A stretch of 27,682 bases of DNA from assembly GCA_017608575.1 (NCBI GenBank), contig JAFCFP010000008.1:1-27682 (forward strand). The letters are read 5' to 3'. Position 1 is the stretch's first letter; each line of letters opens with the position of its first letter. Both the position numbers and the translations under genes were made by a program. The stretch is from Candidatus Iainarchaeum sp. (lineage in GTDB: Archaea; Iainarchaeota; Iainarchaeia; Iainarchaeales; DTGL01). The notes beneath the pieces are model-generated. The model saw only the letters and a list, made by a program, of their open reading frames with translations, made no database searches and was not told the origin of the DNA. This document shows, one piece after another, positions 15,821-24,797 of this stretch.

Positions 15821-17017
15821 ATGAGCACAGAAAACAGAGAAACTGACTTTCAGGCATTGGAATCAAAGCTTTTTGAAATAATTGACTTGCTGGAAACTGA
15901 TTTGCTTAAATTCGTTGAACCAACCAATTCAGTCGAACAAAGAGAAAAATTCTTTGAAGCATGGAAAAAAGGCAATGAATACAATCCAAGATTCACTTAT
16001 ATTTCAAAAAACCCCATTTTTTCGCATTTTACAATTACTCCCGAATATGCAAGAATAATGAAGGAATTGAATGAAATAGAAATTGAAGAAAGGGGCCTTG
16101 GAAAACTGATAAGAAAAAAGAAAAACGAATCCCTTAAAAGAATGGAATTCATTAGAAGCATTGGAAGCAATGAATTCACTGCAAAAACAATTTCTTTTTA
16201 TGGCAGGCCAAACAAAAAACTTGTCAACGAAGCATTCGAAATACTTGAAAGCACTCCAAACGAAAAAGAAAAAAAAACAATTTCCGCCGAAAAAGCAGTT
16301 GAAATATTCAACCAAGAATTCCAAAAAAGAGGAATTGAATGGCAAGCAATAATTGACGAAAACATTTCCCCGCATGCTGTCACTCTGCCAAGCGCAAACA
16401 CTTTAAAAATCCGCGGCGGAATCTTTTATTCAAGAGAAGAAATAAAAAGACTCATAGTGCACGAAATTGAAACACATGTGTACAGGCACTTGAATGGAAA
16501 AATACAACCGTTCAGGCTATTCCTCCAGGGACCTGGCGCCGACTGGCTTTTATCAGAGGAAGGACTTGCTTCACTGAATGAAGAAATTTTTTTCAAAAAA
16601 AGCAGTGAACGCCTCCGCGAACTAGCAGGCAGGGTTGCTGCTGTGGATTTCGCTCAAAGGAACTCGTTTTATAACACTTTTAGGTATTTGCTGGATTTTT
16701 TCCCAGCAGAAAAAGCATACCAGTTAACCCAGAGAGCAAAACGCGGTTTATCCAACACATCAGAGCGCGGAGGCCTTACAAAGGACTACTTTTACTTTGC
16801 CGGCAGAAAACTGATAATGGAATTCATTGAAAGAGGCGGAGACCTCAAAAGGCTTTATTATGGAAAAATTTCAGCAGAGGACACTTTTGTGCTTGATGAA
16901 ATCCCTGAATTGGTGAAACCAAAGTTCCTTCCAAAATATGGAAAAAAAATCAGCCAATTAAAAAAAGAATTCAAAAACAGCACACAAAACAGTGGAAATA
17001 AAAAGAAAAGAGGGTAA
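15821..17017 (+). CDS. DUF1704 / MATCAP-like zinc carboxypeptidase-type protein
   Basis: The product is 398 residues. The metallopeptidase helix LIVHEIETHVYRHLNG has HEIETH (His214, Glu215, His219), and a downstream EEGLA (246-250) matches the QEGLA signature that names bacterial members ('flavohemoglobin expression-modulating QEGLA motif protein'). Animal relatives (KIAA0895-type, MATCAP) are tyrosine carboxypeptidases acting on tubulin. The archaeal substrate is unknown, and the N-terminal 190 residues are helical and basic. GGAGAT lies just before the ATG. The stop codon is inside a hairpin (17012-17049). Confidence 0.8.
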   Translation: MSTENRETDFQALESKLFEIIDLLETDLLKFVEPTNSVEQREKFFEAWKKGNEYNPRFTYISKNPIFSHFTITPEYARIMKELNEIEIEERGLGKLIRKKKNESLKRMEFIRSIGSNEFTAKTISFYGRPNKKLVNEAFEILESTPNEKEKKTISAEKAVEIFNQEFQKRGIEWQAIIDENISPHAVTLPSANTLKIRGGIFYSREEIKRLIVHEIETHVYRHLNGKIQPFRLFLQGPGADWLLSEEGLASLNEEIFFKKSSERLRELAGRVAAVDFAQRNSFYNTFRYLLDFFPAEKAYQLTQRAKRGLSNTSERGGLTKDYFYFAGRKLIMEFIERGGDLKRLYYGKISAEDTFVLDEIPELVKPKFLPKYGKKISQLKKEFKNSTQNSGNKKKRG

Positions 17018-17049
17018 GCCAGGGAACCGCTCAGCGGTATAACTTACCC
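17012..17049 (+). other. Structured hairpin at the end of the DUF1704 gene
   Basis: A 7-bp stem GGGTAAG/CTTACCC (17012-17018 with 17043-17049) encloses an internal loop (CCAGGGA against ATAA) and a 5-bp stem ACCGC/GCGGT with loop TCA. The stop codon TAA lies in the outer stem. It could be a terminator, but there is no T-run directly after it. Confidence 0.5.
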
Positions 17050-17199
17050 CTTTAACTCTCAACACGTTACAAATTATACAAGAAGTTTTTAAAAAAGTAA
17101 TTGATGTTTTTGCTACATAAAAAAAATCAGTTCAAAAAAAATAAAAAATTCAAAGCACGGGAAAGAAATCTTTTTATTTTGCTAACAGCAAAGGTTTTT

Positions 17200-18996
17200 A
17201 TGGATGAAAAAATAATAGTGCTGGATTTCGGCGGACAATACGCACACCTTATTGCTCGCCGGGTAAGAGAACTCGGAGTTTATTCTGAAATCATGCTGCC
17301 GAATGCTTCAATTGAAAAATTATCCAACGCAAAAGGCATTATTTTAAGTGGTTCGCCAAAATCCATTACCGACAAAACCATTGAATTCAATTCAAAAATA
17401 TTAAAACTGGGCATTCCATTGCTTGGAATCTGTTATGGCCATCAATTGCTTGCAAAACACCAAGGTGGAAAAATAGGCAAGAGCGGCAAGCGCGAGTTTG
17501 GAAAAACAGAAATTGAAATTAAAAATTTTAATGGATTGTTTGCTGGAACACCACAAAAACAAATTGTTTGGATGAGTCATTATGACCAGGTAACAGAAAT
17601 GCCCCCTGGCTTTGAATTGCTTGCAACAACAAGTGAATGCAAAATTGCAGCAATGGGAAACCCTGCATTAAAGCATTACGGCGTGCAATTCCATCCAGAG
17701 GTTGTCCACACAGAGCACGGCATGGAAATAATTTCAAATTTTGTCTTTGACATATGCAAATGCAAAAGAAACTGGTCGGTTCAAAATTATTTGGAAAAAG
17801 AAATTGAAAAAATAAAGAAAAAAACAAAAAACAAAAAAGTGCTCTTGCTGGCAAGCGGTGGTGTTGACTCTACTGTAACACTGGCTCTCCTGGCAAGGAC
17901 TTTACCACACGAACAATTGTTTGCAGTGCATATTGACACTGGTTTCATGAGAAAAAACGAAACACGCTCAATAAAGGAATCACTGGAAAAAATTGGCTTT
18001 ACTGACTTGCATGTTGTTAACGCAGAAAAAGAATTCCTTTCAGCCCTTGAAGGCGTCACTGAACCGGAAGAAAAAAGAAAAATTATTGGAAAGCTGTTCG
18101 TTGATTTAACTGAAAGGGAAATAAAAAAAACTGGCATTAGAGAAAACGATTGGCTGCTGGCACAGGGAACAATTTATCCTGACACAATTGAAACCGCGCG
18201 GACAAAGCACGCTGACAAAATAAAAACCCATCATAACAGGGTTGAACAAATTGTTAAAATGATTGAAATGGGCAATGTAATAGAGCCATTGGAGCAATTG
18301 TATAAGGATGAAGTGCGCGAACTTGGAAGGGAACTCGGCTTGCCGGAAGAACTCATATGGAGGCATCCCTTTCCAGGGCCAGGGCTTGCAATACGCGTTC
18401 TCTGCTCCAATGGAGCGAAAAGCAATGAATTAATTTCACTGGAAAAAAAAGCATTGCAAACAGCCAAACATTTTGGCTTTGGATTGAAGGTTTTGCCTGT
18501 TAGGAGTGTGGGCGTTGCAGCTGACCTGCGGACTTATGCAAGGGCTGCGCTCTTGGAAGGCGAAATTGACTGGGAAAAATTGGGAAACGCATCAACCAAT
18601 TTAACAAATGAATTCAACGAATTAAACCGTGCAGTGGTTGCATTGCATCCAAAGAAAATTAAAAAAATTGAACTCTTAAAAGCCGGGCTTTCAAGGGAAA
18701 GAATTGAAATTTTAAGAAAAGCAGATGCTGTAGTGCAACAAGAAATAAAAAACGCTGGATTGTATAAGAACATTTGGCAGTTTCCGGTAATCCTTTTGCC
18801 ATTAAAAGTGAATGGTTCAAGCGAGGCAATTGTTTTAAGGCCAGTGGAAAGCCGTGAGGCAATGACTGCCGAATTTTACAAAATGCCAATTGAAGTGCTT
18901 GAAAGAATAGTGAAAAGGCTTTTGGAAATTAAAGGCATTGGAGCAGTGTTTTATGATGTTTCAAACAAGCCACCGGCAACAATTGAATGGGAATAA
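17200..18996 (+). CDS. guaA: GMP synthase (glutamine-hydrolysing), long eukaryote-like form
   Basis: The product is 598 residues; common bacterial GuaA has about 515-525. It makes GMP from XMP, ATP and glutamine. The glutaminase domain (1-185) has the catalytic triad GICYGHQ (Cys78) and FHPE (His165, Glu167). The ATP pyrophosphatase domain has the P-loop SGGVDS (219-224). The C-terminal dimerisation domain (PFPGPGLAIRVL to KPPATIEWE) carries an extra block of about 70 residues (428-500, VLPVRSVGVAADLRTYA...DWEKL), as in human GMPS. Many archaea split the two domains into separate genes; here they are fused. The ATG at 17200 follows a TATA-like TCTTTTTATTTTG by about 25 bases, fitting a leaderless mRNA; an upstream in-frame extension lacks similarity. 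Confidence 0.95.
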   Translation: MDEKIIVLDFGGQYAHLIARRVRELGVYSEIMLPNASIEKLSNAKGIILSGSPKSITDKTIEFNSKILKLGIPLLGICYGHQLLAKHQGGKIGKSGKREFGKTEIEIKNFNGLFAGTPQKQIVWMSHYDQVTEMPPGFELLATTSECKIAAMGNPALKHYGVQFHPEVVHTEHGMEIISNFVFDICKCKRNWSVQNYLEKEIEKIKKKTKNKKVLLLASGGVDSTVTLALLARTLPHEQLFAVHIDTGFMRKNETRSIKESLEKIGFTDLHVVNAEKEFLSALEGVTEPEEKRKIIGKLFVDLTEREIKKTGIRENDWLLAQGTIYPDTIETARTKHADKIKTHHNRVEQIVKMIEMGNVIEPLEQLYKDEVRELGRELGLPEELIWRHPFPGPGLAIRVLCSNGAKSNELISLEKKALQTAKHFGFGLKVLPVRSVGVAADLRTYARAALLEGEIDWEKLGNASTNLTNEFNELNRAVVALHPKKIKKIELLKAGLSRERIEILRKADAVVQQEIKNAGLYKNIWQFPVILLPLKVNGSSEAIVLRPVESREAMTAEFYKMPIEVLERIVKRLLEIKGIGAVFYDVSNKPPATIEWE

Positions 18997-19036
18997 GCAG
19001 GAAAAGAATTAATAATTGAAAGTGTAAATTATCTTT

Positions 19037-19315
19037 ATGTCCTCAAAAGAAAAAGAAATTGCAAAGATTGAAAAAAAGAGGCTTAAAGCCCAGGCAAAGA
19101 TTGCGAAAAAGAAATTTGAAATGGAAAAAATTAAAGCCAGTGTTCAGCCAGTGAAAGAGCCAGTTAAAAAAGTAATTGAAGTTAAACATACAGGCATTCC
19201 AGAGCATAAAAGCTGGAAGGACAATATTTGGCTCTACTTTGTTGTAGCAATTGTTATTGTAGTAATTGGGTGGTTTATTCAACAGGCATTGAATTACCTT
19301 TTCAGGGCTCAATAG
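19037..19315 (+). CDS. Small membrane protein with charged coiled-coil N-terminus
   Basis: The product is 92 residues. Residues 1-50 are a Lys/Glu-rich helix (KEIAKIEKKRLKAQAKIAKKK), and one transmembrane helix (about 66-88, IWLYFVVAIVIVVIGWFI) ends the protein. This suggests a tail-anchored protein with a cytoplasmic helix. It overlaps the end of the opposing NAD(P)HX repair gene by seven bases. Function unknown. Confidence 0.65.
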   Translation: MSSKEKEIAKIEKKRLKAQAKIAKKKFEMEKIKASVQPVKEPVKKVIEVKHTGIPEHKSWKDNIWLYFVVAIVIVVIGWFIQQALNYLFRAQ

Positions 19316-20670
19316 AGTTCATTACACAACTTGAATGCTGTTGGAATTTTTTCGAGCAGTGTTTCAGCATTCAATGCTGATTTTTCCAAAGCAATTAAAT
19401 CAGCTGTGAAACCGTTGAGGAATGCAGCAGCAAGAGCTGATTCCAACAAGCTGTTTTTTGCTGCAAATGCAGCCGTCAAGCCGGAAAGTATGTCACCGGT
19501 TCCGCCTGTCGTCATAAGCGCGTTACCTGAAAAATTGTAGTAATTGGAGCAACCATCGCTTAAAACATCAATGCTTCCCTTTAAGAGAATTAAGCAGTTC
19601 AATTTTTTTGCACTTAAAAGCACTTCTTTTGGAGAAGGCACTGCCTTGAACATTTTTTTGAACTCACCTGAATGCGGCGTAAGAAGGCAGCTTTTGTGAA
19701 GGTTTTTCTTTTCAATTAAATGCAGTGCACCTGCATCCAATACAAATTTTTTTCTGGGAAATTTTTTAACAAGCAAATTAACCAATGCCTTGTTTTTTTT
19801 GTTGACTGCAAGGCCTGGTCCAATTAGAATTGAGTCAGCTTTTTGGATGCATTCAAGAGCGTTTCTTTTTGTAAGCACGGAAACAATAAATTCAGGGCTT
19901 GCCTTTTTCAACAAGGAAATGTTTTCTTTTTCAGTGAGCACCAGCACCAAGTCAGCGAAAAGCGAGGCTGCTTTTGCTGAAAAAATTGAAGCGCCATGGA
20001 ATTTTTTTGAACCAGCAATAACAAGAACAATTCCATTGTCTCCTTTGTGGGAAACAACGCTTCGCTTTTTTAAGAATTTCACATTACCCGGTCCAGCAAA
20101 TGAGTGGAATTCTTTGGGAATTCCAATGTCAAGCACTTTGCCGCGGGGGTGTTTTTTTAAAGCAAGGCAGTAAACCATTCCAGCACTAAAGCCTGCACAG
20201 GGAAAATCAACCGAAACCCTTTTGGCTTTTACATTGTTTAAAAGCCTTACAGTGGAAGCAATTGGTTCTCTTGGCTTGCCTTTAATTCCTGTTCCCAAAA
20301 GGCATTCAAGTATTACATCAGCTTGCACTTTTTTTGGCAATTCCTTTGAGTCATTATGTGAAAAAATTTTAATGCCTGAATTTTTTAAAACTAAAAAATT
20401 CCTATACGCTTCACTGGAACGAATGCTTTGTTCTCCGCCAATCAAATGCACTGAAACATTGTTTTCTTTCGCCAAATAACGCGCTGCTGCAAATCCGTCA
20501 CCACCATTATTTCCAGTGCCGCAGAAAACAGCAATTTTCAAATTTGAACCAAAGTCTTTTTTTAACTGCTCTGCTATAGCTCTGCCGGCTGATTCCATTA
20601 ACTGCAACGAGCTAAGCCCAAAATAATTGCAATTTGAGTCAAGGATTTTCGACTGAGTAAGCGCATCCAT
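19309..20670 (-). CDS. nnr: Bifunctional NAD(P)H-hydrate epimerase / ADP-dependent dehydratase
   Basis: The product is 453 residues; the fusion is usually about 480-510. It repairs hydrated NAD(P)H. The epimerase half has GTGNNGGDG (51-59) and DFPCAG where DIPSG is usual. The segment between that and VLDIGIP (181-185) is shorter than normal. The kinase-like dehydratase half has IGPGL, DAGAL (312-316), LLTPHSGEF (329-337) and GGTGDILSG (389-397), all expected for ATP/ADP binding and catalysis. I chose the ATG at 20670 (MDALTQSKIL); the in-frame TTG at 20697 would run into the divergent promoter. Confidence 0.92.
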   Translation of the reverse strand: MDALTQSKILDSNCNYFGLSSLQLMESAGRAIAEQLKKDFGSNLKIAVFCGTGNNGGDGFAAARYLAKENNVSVHLIGGEQSIRSSEAYRNFLVLKNSGIKIFSHNDSKELPKKVQADVILECLLGTGIKGKPREPIASTVRLLNNVKAKRVSVDFPCAGFSAGMVYCLALKKHPRGKVLDIGIPKEFHSFAGPGNVKFLKKRSVVSHKGDNGIVLVIAGSKKFHGASIFSAKAASLFADLVLVLTEKENISLLKKASPEFIVSVLTKRNALECIQKADSILIGPGLAVNKKNKALVNLLVKKFPRKKFVLDAGALHLIEKKNLHKSCLLTPHSGEFKKMFKAVPSPKEVLLSAKKLNCLILLKGSIDVLSDGCSNYYNFSGNALMTTGGTGDILSGLTAAFAAKNSLLESALAAAFLNGFTADLIALEKSALNAETLLEKIPTAFKLCNELY

Positions 20671-20707
20671 AACAGCTATTATAAATACAAAAAACAATAA
20701 ATTAATT
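20671..20707. promoter_or_regulatory. Compact divergent promoter
   Basis: Only 37 bases separate the starts of the NAD(P)HX repair gene and the glycosidase-like gene. A TATA-like TATTATAAATAC (about 20678-20689) faces right, about 20-30 bases from the ATG at 20708. A second AT-rich box TTAATTTATTG, read on the minus strand, faces left. Both mRNAs would be leaderless or nearly so, and the two promoters overlap. Confidence 0.5.
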
Positions 20708-21814
20708 ATGCGCTCTTTTATTGTGCTAAAGCGTGCAATTAAGATTGCAAAAAATGATTTAAGAGCCTGTTATGCAGAGAACGGCATTCTTGCAGGCAGG
20801 GGGCATTTTCAACAGTACTGGGCAAGGGACAGCTTTTTTTCCTCACTGGGTGCAACAGCAATTGGCGATTTTGAAATAGTTGAAAAACAGTTCCGCTTTT
20901 TTTTGGAATTCATTAAAAGCAATGGAGCGCTGCCAGGGCTGATAACTGCATCTGGCAGACCGGTGTTCAGGCCATTGATTCTTTCAAGCCCTGTTGATGG
21001 AAACGCCTTGTTTTTAATTTCTCTTGCTGAATTTCTTCAAAAAAGCGGGAATGCTGGATTTGTTGAAAGGAATTTCAATGCAATTAAAAAAGCAATGGAA
21101 TGGCTTGAAGGACATGACTTGGATAAAGATGGATTGATTGAAGAAGGCTTGCTTGCAAACTGGGCTGATTCCGTGTTAAAGTTCTGGAAAGTGCTTTATT
21201 CAAATTGCTGTTATTGTTATGCATTGGAAAAATTTTCAGAAATTGCCAGTGCAATTGGAAAAAAGAAAATTGCATTGCAGTACGAAAAAAAAGCAAAAAA
21301 AACAAAAATGGAAATAAACAAGCGGTTTTGGTTAAAGGAACACTATGCTGACTGGATTGATTTCAGAAAGCATAAAAATTTTTCAAGCGATGGAAACGTT
21401 CTGGCAATTGCTTGGAATATTGCAGGCAAAAAACAGGCAAAAGCAATTGAAAAATTTGTTGAGAAAAAAAAGCTTACAAGAATTCCAATGCGTTCCTGTT
21501 GGCCGAACTACCCTTTTTGGAGAATCGCTTCTTTTTTTGCTTTTCCATCAAAGGCTTATTATTACCATAATGGATTGAACTGGTTGTGGCTTGGAGCAAT
21601 GAATGTTATTGCGCTTTTAAAAATCAGCGAAAAGAAAAAAGCATTGCTTGAATTGGAAAAAATTTCAAGGCTTATTGTTGAAAACAAAACAGTGCACGAA
21701 ATATTTGATTCAAACGGAAAACCTGTTGATTCATTGTTGCTTAAAAGCGAGCACCCCTTTGCATGGTCTTCTGCTTTGTTTTTGCTTGCTTCAAAGAAAG
21801 CAGGAATTGCATGA
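20708..21814 (+). CDS. Glycoside hydrolase-like (alpha/alpha)6-barrel protein
   Basis: The product is 368 residues with no signal peptide. The motifs QYWARDSFF (36-44), DKDGLIEE followed by NWAD (139-154), YYHNGLNWLWLGAMNVI (near 288-304) and the C-terminal EIFDSNGKP...EHPFAWSSA are those of amylo-alpha-1,6-glucosidase, GH15 and neutral-invertase type barrels. Likely role: intracellular hydrolysis of an alpha-glucan or related sugar. It is shorter than complete debranching enzymes and represents only the catalytic barrel. The precise substrate cannot be read. Confidence 0.75.
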   Translation: MRSFIVLKRAIKIAKNDLRACYAENGILAGRGHFQQYWARDSFFSSLGATAIGDFEIVEKQFRFFLEFIKSNGALPGLITASGRPVFRPLILSSPVDGNALFLISLAEFLQKSGNAGFVERNFNAIKKAMEWLEGHDLDKDGLIEEGLLANWADSVLKFWKVLYSNCCYCYALEKFSEIASAIGKKKIALQYEKKAKKTKMEINKRFWLKEHYADWIDFRKHKNFSSDGNVLAIAWNIAGKKQAKAIEKFVEKKKLTRIPMRSCWPNYPFWRIASFFAFPSKAYYYHNGLNWLWLGAMNVIALLKISEKKKALLELEKISRLIVENKTVHEIFDSNGKPVDSLLLKSEHPFAWSSALFLLASKKAGIA

Positions 21815-21901
21815 ATGGATTAACTTTTTAATTCTTTGCAGGGTGGTTGATAAGTATAGAACACAATCAATGCTTTGCCTTTTAAAAAGGAGGGTTTTCC
21901 A

Positions 21902-24088
21902 ATGTTTGAATTGATTTTGATTTCAGCTCTTGTTTCAGGTTTAGCTATTCTTTCAGCTTTCATGTTTCACAGGTTTATGCTAAAACATGACGCTGGAACG
22001 CCAAAAATGAAAGAACTGCAAGCCCATATAAGAGAGGGTGCTTGGACTTTTATGACTGAAGAGGCAAAAGTGTTTGCCGTTGTAATGCTTGTTATTGCTG
22101 CAATTCTTGGATTAATCTTTTACTGGGAGGTTGCTGCAGCGTTTTTAATCGGTGCAGTGCTTTCAATGAGTGCTGGTTTTATTGGAATGAATTCCGCTAC
22201 ACTGGCAAACGCCCGGGTAACAAATGCTGCAAGAAAGGACTCAAAAAGCGCATTGAATGTGGCAATGTCTGGCGGCGCAGTAATGGGTTTGACTGTGGCT
22301 GGACTTGCACTTGGAGGATTAACACTTGTAATATTCCTTTTCCGCGGCTCATTTGAGCCAAGCGTTTTGCACATTGAATCAAAAGCCGTGCCTTTCATAA
22401 GCCAGATCATTGGAAGGAATATTAACTTCATTAAAGCTGCATTGATTGTGAGTGCTTATTCAATGGGTGCATCGCTTGTTGCACTTTTTGACAGGGTCGG
22501 CGGTGGAATTTACACAAAGGCCGCAGACATGGGCGCTGACTTGGTTGGAAAAGCAGAAGAACACTTACCAGAAGATGATCCAAGAAATCCGGCAACAATT
22601 GCTGACAATGTTGGAGACAATGTTGGTGATGTTGGTGGGTTAGGCGCTGACTTGCTTGAATCATTTGTGGGCTCAATTATTTCAGTAATAGTAATAATGC
22701 TTTACGTTTTTGTTGCAAGGAATAATGCCGACATTCAGGCATTGCTGGGAGAAATAACAAATGGAGGAGTGTTCGCAGCTGCAAATTATTGGTGGCTTAT
22801 AATAACGCCATTGATAATTATTTCAGGCGGAATTATTTCAAGCCTGCTTGGAGTAATGTTTGTTTTAATGAAGAAAAACAAAAGCAAACTGCAAGGCACT
22901 TTAATGAATGGAACCCGTATTTCAGCAATTTTAACCATAATTCTTTCATACATTGTTATTTCCCTTTCTCCACTGAACTTGTCTGTTTTTTGGGCAGTGG
23001 TAATCGGAATTGCCACTGGCATAATAATCGGCTATATTTCAGAATATTACACTTCTTCGCAATACAAACCGGTTAAAAGAGTGGCTGAAGCGGACGATGC
23101 AGGCGCAGCAATTGGCATTACTGAGGGAATGGCTGTAGGAATGATTTCCACTTTTGTTCCTGGAATAGTTGTCGCGGTTGCCATAACAATGACTTACTGG
23201 CTTGCCGGTTTAATTGGAGTGGCATTTGGTGCACTGGGAATGCTTTCCTTTGTTGGAATGACCGTTGCAGTTGACACTTATGGTCCAATAGCAGATAACG
23301 CTGGAGGCATTGCAGAGGGAGCAAAGCTTCCACATGAAGTGAGAAAAAGAACAGACAACCTGGATTCAATTGGAAACACTACTGCAGCAATTGGAAAAGG
23401 GTTTGCAATTGGCTCGGCTGCTTTTTCTGCACTCGCATTGATTGCTGCTTACATGTGGTCAGCTATTGGTTCGGTTGGAGAAGTGAAAATTCCAACAATT
23501 GAAATAATAAGCAACAATCCATTGATTGGTGGTTCGGTTATTGCAGCATTGTTCCTTGGAGCAATGGTTCCATATGTTTTTTCAGCATTGTTAATACAGG
23601 GAGTGAGCCATACAGCAAACCAAATGGTCAGAGAGATTAGAAGACAGTTTAAAGCAGATCCAGGAATATTAAAAGGAAAAAGCAAGCCTGACTTCAACAA
23701 ATGCATTTCCATTACTTCCAAGAGCAGTTTGAGGAAAATGGTTCTGCCAGCATTGCTCACAATAGTAATGCCTTTTATTATTGGTTTTTTGCTTGGAAGG
23801 TTTGCATTGGCTGGTTTTTTGATTGGAGCATTGTTATCATGCATGCAACTCGCAATCTATTGCGCCAATACCGGTGGAGCACTGGATAATGCAAAGAAAT
23901 TCATTGAAGAAGGGCATTACGGTGGAAAAGGCTCTGAAGCGCATGTTTCAAGTATTATTGGCGACACTGTTGGAGATCCATTAAAGGACACTGTTGGCCC
24001 AAGCCTGGATATTTTGGTAAAACTAATGTCAGTGGTGTCAATTTTGTTCGCTTCATTGTTTCCAGTGTACCCAGTGATTTTTCCTTGA
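21902..24088 (+). CDS. hppA: Membrane-bound ion-pumping pyrophosphatase
   Basis: The product is 728 residues with about 16 membrane helices. It hydrolyses pyrophosphate to pump H+ or Na+ across the membrane. The active site is complete: GGGIYTKAADMGADLVGK (200-217), DDPRNPATIADNVGDNVGD (225-243), DTYGPIADNAGG (458-469) and a C-terminal GDTVGDPLKDT. At the potassium-determining position GNTTAA (491-496) has Ala rather than Lys, pointing to a K+-dependent enzyme; H+ versus Na+ cannot be decided by eye. AAGGAGGGT about six bases before the ATG at 21902 is the strongest binding site in the window, so the upstream in-frame TTG is not needed. Confidence 0.97.
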   Translation: MFELILISALVSGLAILSAFMFHRFMLKHDAGTPKMKELQAHIREGAWTFMTEEAKVFAVVMLVIAAILGLIFYWEVAAAFLIGAVLSMSAGFIGMNSATLANARVTNAARKDSKSALNVAMSGGAVMGLTVAGLALGGLTLVIFLFRGSFEPSVLHIESKAVPFISQIIGRNINFIKAALIVSAYSMGASLVALFDRVGGGIYTKAADMGADLVGKAEEHLPEDDPRNPATIADNVGDNVGDVGGLGADLLESFVGSIISVIVIMLYVFVARNNADIQALLGEITNGGVFAAANYWWLIITPLIIISGGIISSLLGVMFVLMKKNKSKLQGTLMNGTRISAILTIILSYIVISLSPLNLSVFWAVVIGIATGIIIGYISEYYTSSQYKPVKRVAEADDAGAAIGITEGMAVGMISTFVPGIVVAVAITMTYWLAGLIGVAFGALGMLSFVGMTVAVDTYGPIADNAGGIAEGAKLPHEVRKRTDNLDSIGNTTAAIGKGFAIGSAAFSALALIAAYMWSAIGSVGEVKIPTIEIISNNPLIGGSVIAALFLGAMVPYVFSALLIQGVSHTANQMVREIRRQFKADPGILKGKSKPDFNKCISITSKSSLRKMVLPALLTIVMPFIIGFLLGRFALAGFLIGALLSCMQLAIYCANTGGALDNAKKFIEEGHYGGKGSEAHVSSIIGDTVGDPLKDTVGPSLDILVKLMSVVSILFASLFPVYPVIFP

Positions 24089-24173
24089 ACAAGCATTAAG
24101 TGGAAAAAAAAGCAAAAAAAGCGCTTTCATTAATTTTTTATTCTTTTAAACCTTTTTAGTTATGGGTGGTTGT

Positions 24174-24794
24174 TTGGAAATTGAGGGAATTGAATTCCAC
24201 TGGCTTGGGCACAGCGCGTTCAAGTTAAAGCATTCTGGATTGGTTATTTATTTTGATCCATACCAAATAAAAAGCACTGAAAAAGCGGACATTGTTTTTA
24301 TAACCCATGAACACTATGACCATTGTTCACCGGAGGACATTGCAAAAATCCAATCCAATGAAACAACAATTGTGTGCAATGAAAGCGTTGCCGGAAAAGT
24401 GGAGGGCAGCACTGAAATTGTTTCAGCTGGAGAGGAAATTGAAGTAAAAGGCATTAGGGTAAAAGCAGTGCCTGCTTACAATACTGACAAAACCTTTCAC
24501 CCAAAAGGCTTTGGGTTGGGGTTCATAATCGAATTGAACGGCAAACGCATTTACCACGCGGGAGACACTGACTTAATTCCTGAAATGCATTCTTTTGGCG
24601 TTGTGGATGTTGCATTGCTGCCAGTTGGCGGCACATACACAATGAATGCAACGCAGGCAGCAGAAGCAGCAGCAACAATTGGAGCAAAACTCGCTGTACC
24701 AATGCATTATGGAAGCATTGTGGGAAGCAAAGAAGACGCTGAAAAGTTTTCAAAAATGTTTTCAGGGAAAACAATCATAATGGAAAGGGAGTAA
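24174..24794 (+). CDS. Metallo-beta-lactamase-fold hydrolase, UPF0173/UlaG-like
   Basis: The product is about 206 residues. Motifs are WLGHSAFKL, THEHYDHCS (the HxHxDH metal site), HAGDTD and PMHYGS, in the order typical of the UPF0173 metal-dependent hydrolases. The substrate is unknown. The start is either ATG at 24162 or TTG at 24174. I prefer the TTG because GGTGGT lies four bases before it, the arrangement also used at 13347. The Cdc6-like gene begins three bases after the stop. Confidence 0.88.
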   Translation: MEIEGIEFHWLGHSAFKLKHSGLVIYFDPYQIKSTEKADIVFITHEHYDHCSPEDIAKIQSNETTIVCNESVAGKVEGSTEIVSAGEEIEVKGIRVKAVPAYNTDKTFHPKGFGLGFIIELNGKRIYHAGDTDLIPEMHSFGVVDVALLPVGGTYTMNATQAAEAAATIGAKLAVPMHYGSIVGSKEDAEKFSKMFSGKTIIMERE

Positions 24795-24797
24795 AGA

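Noticed and set aside
21847..21885. 12-codon leader frame (TTG start) upstream of the pyrophosphatase
   Set aside because: Its supposed binding site directly touches the start codon and the frame has no regulatory codon run; likely chance.
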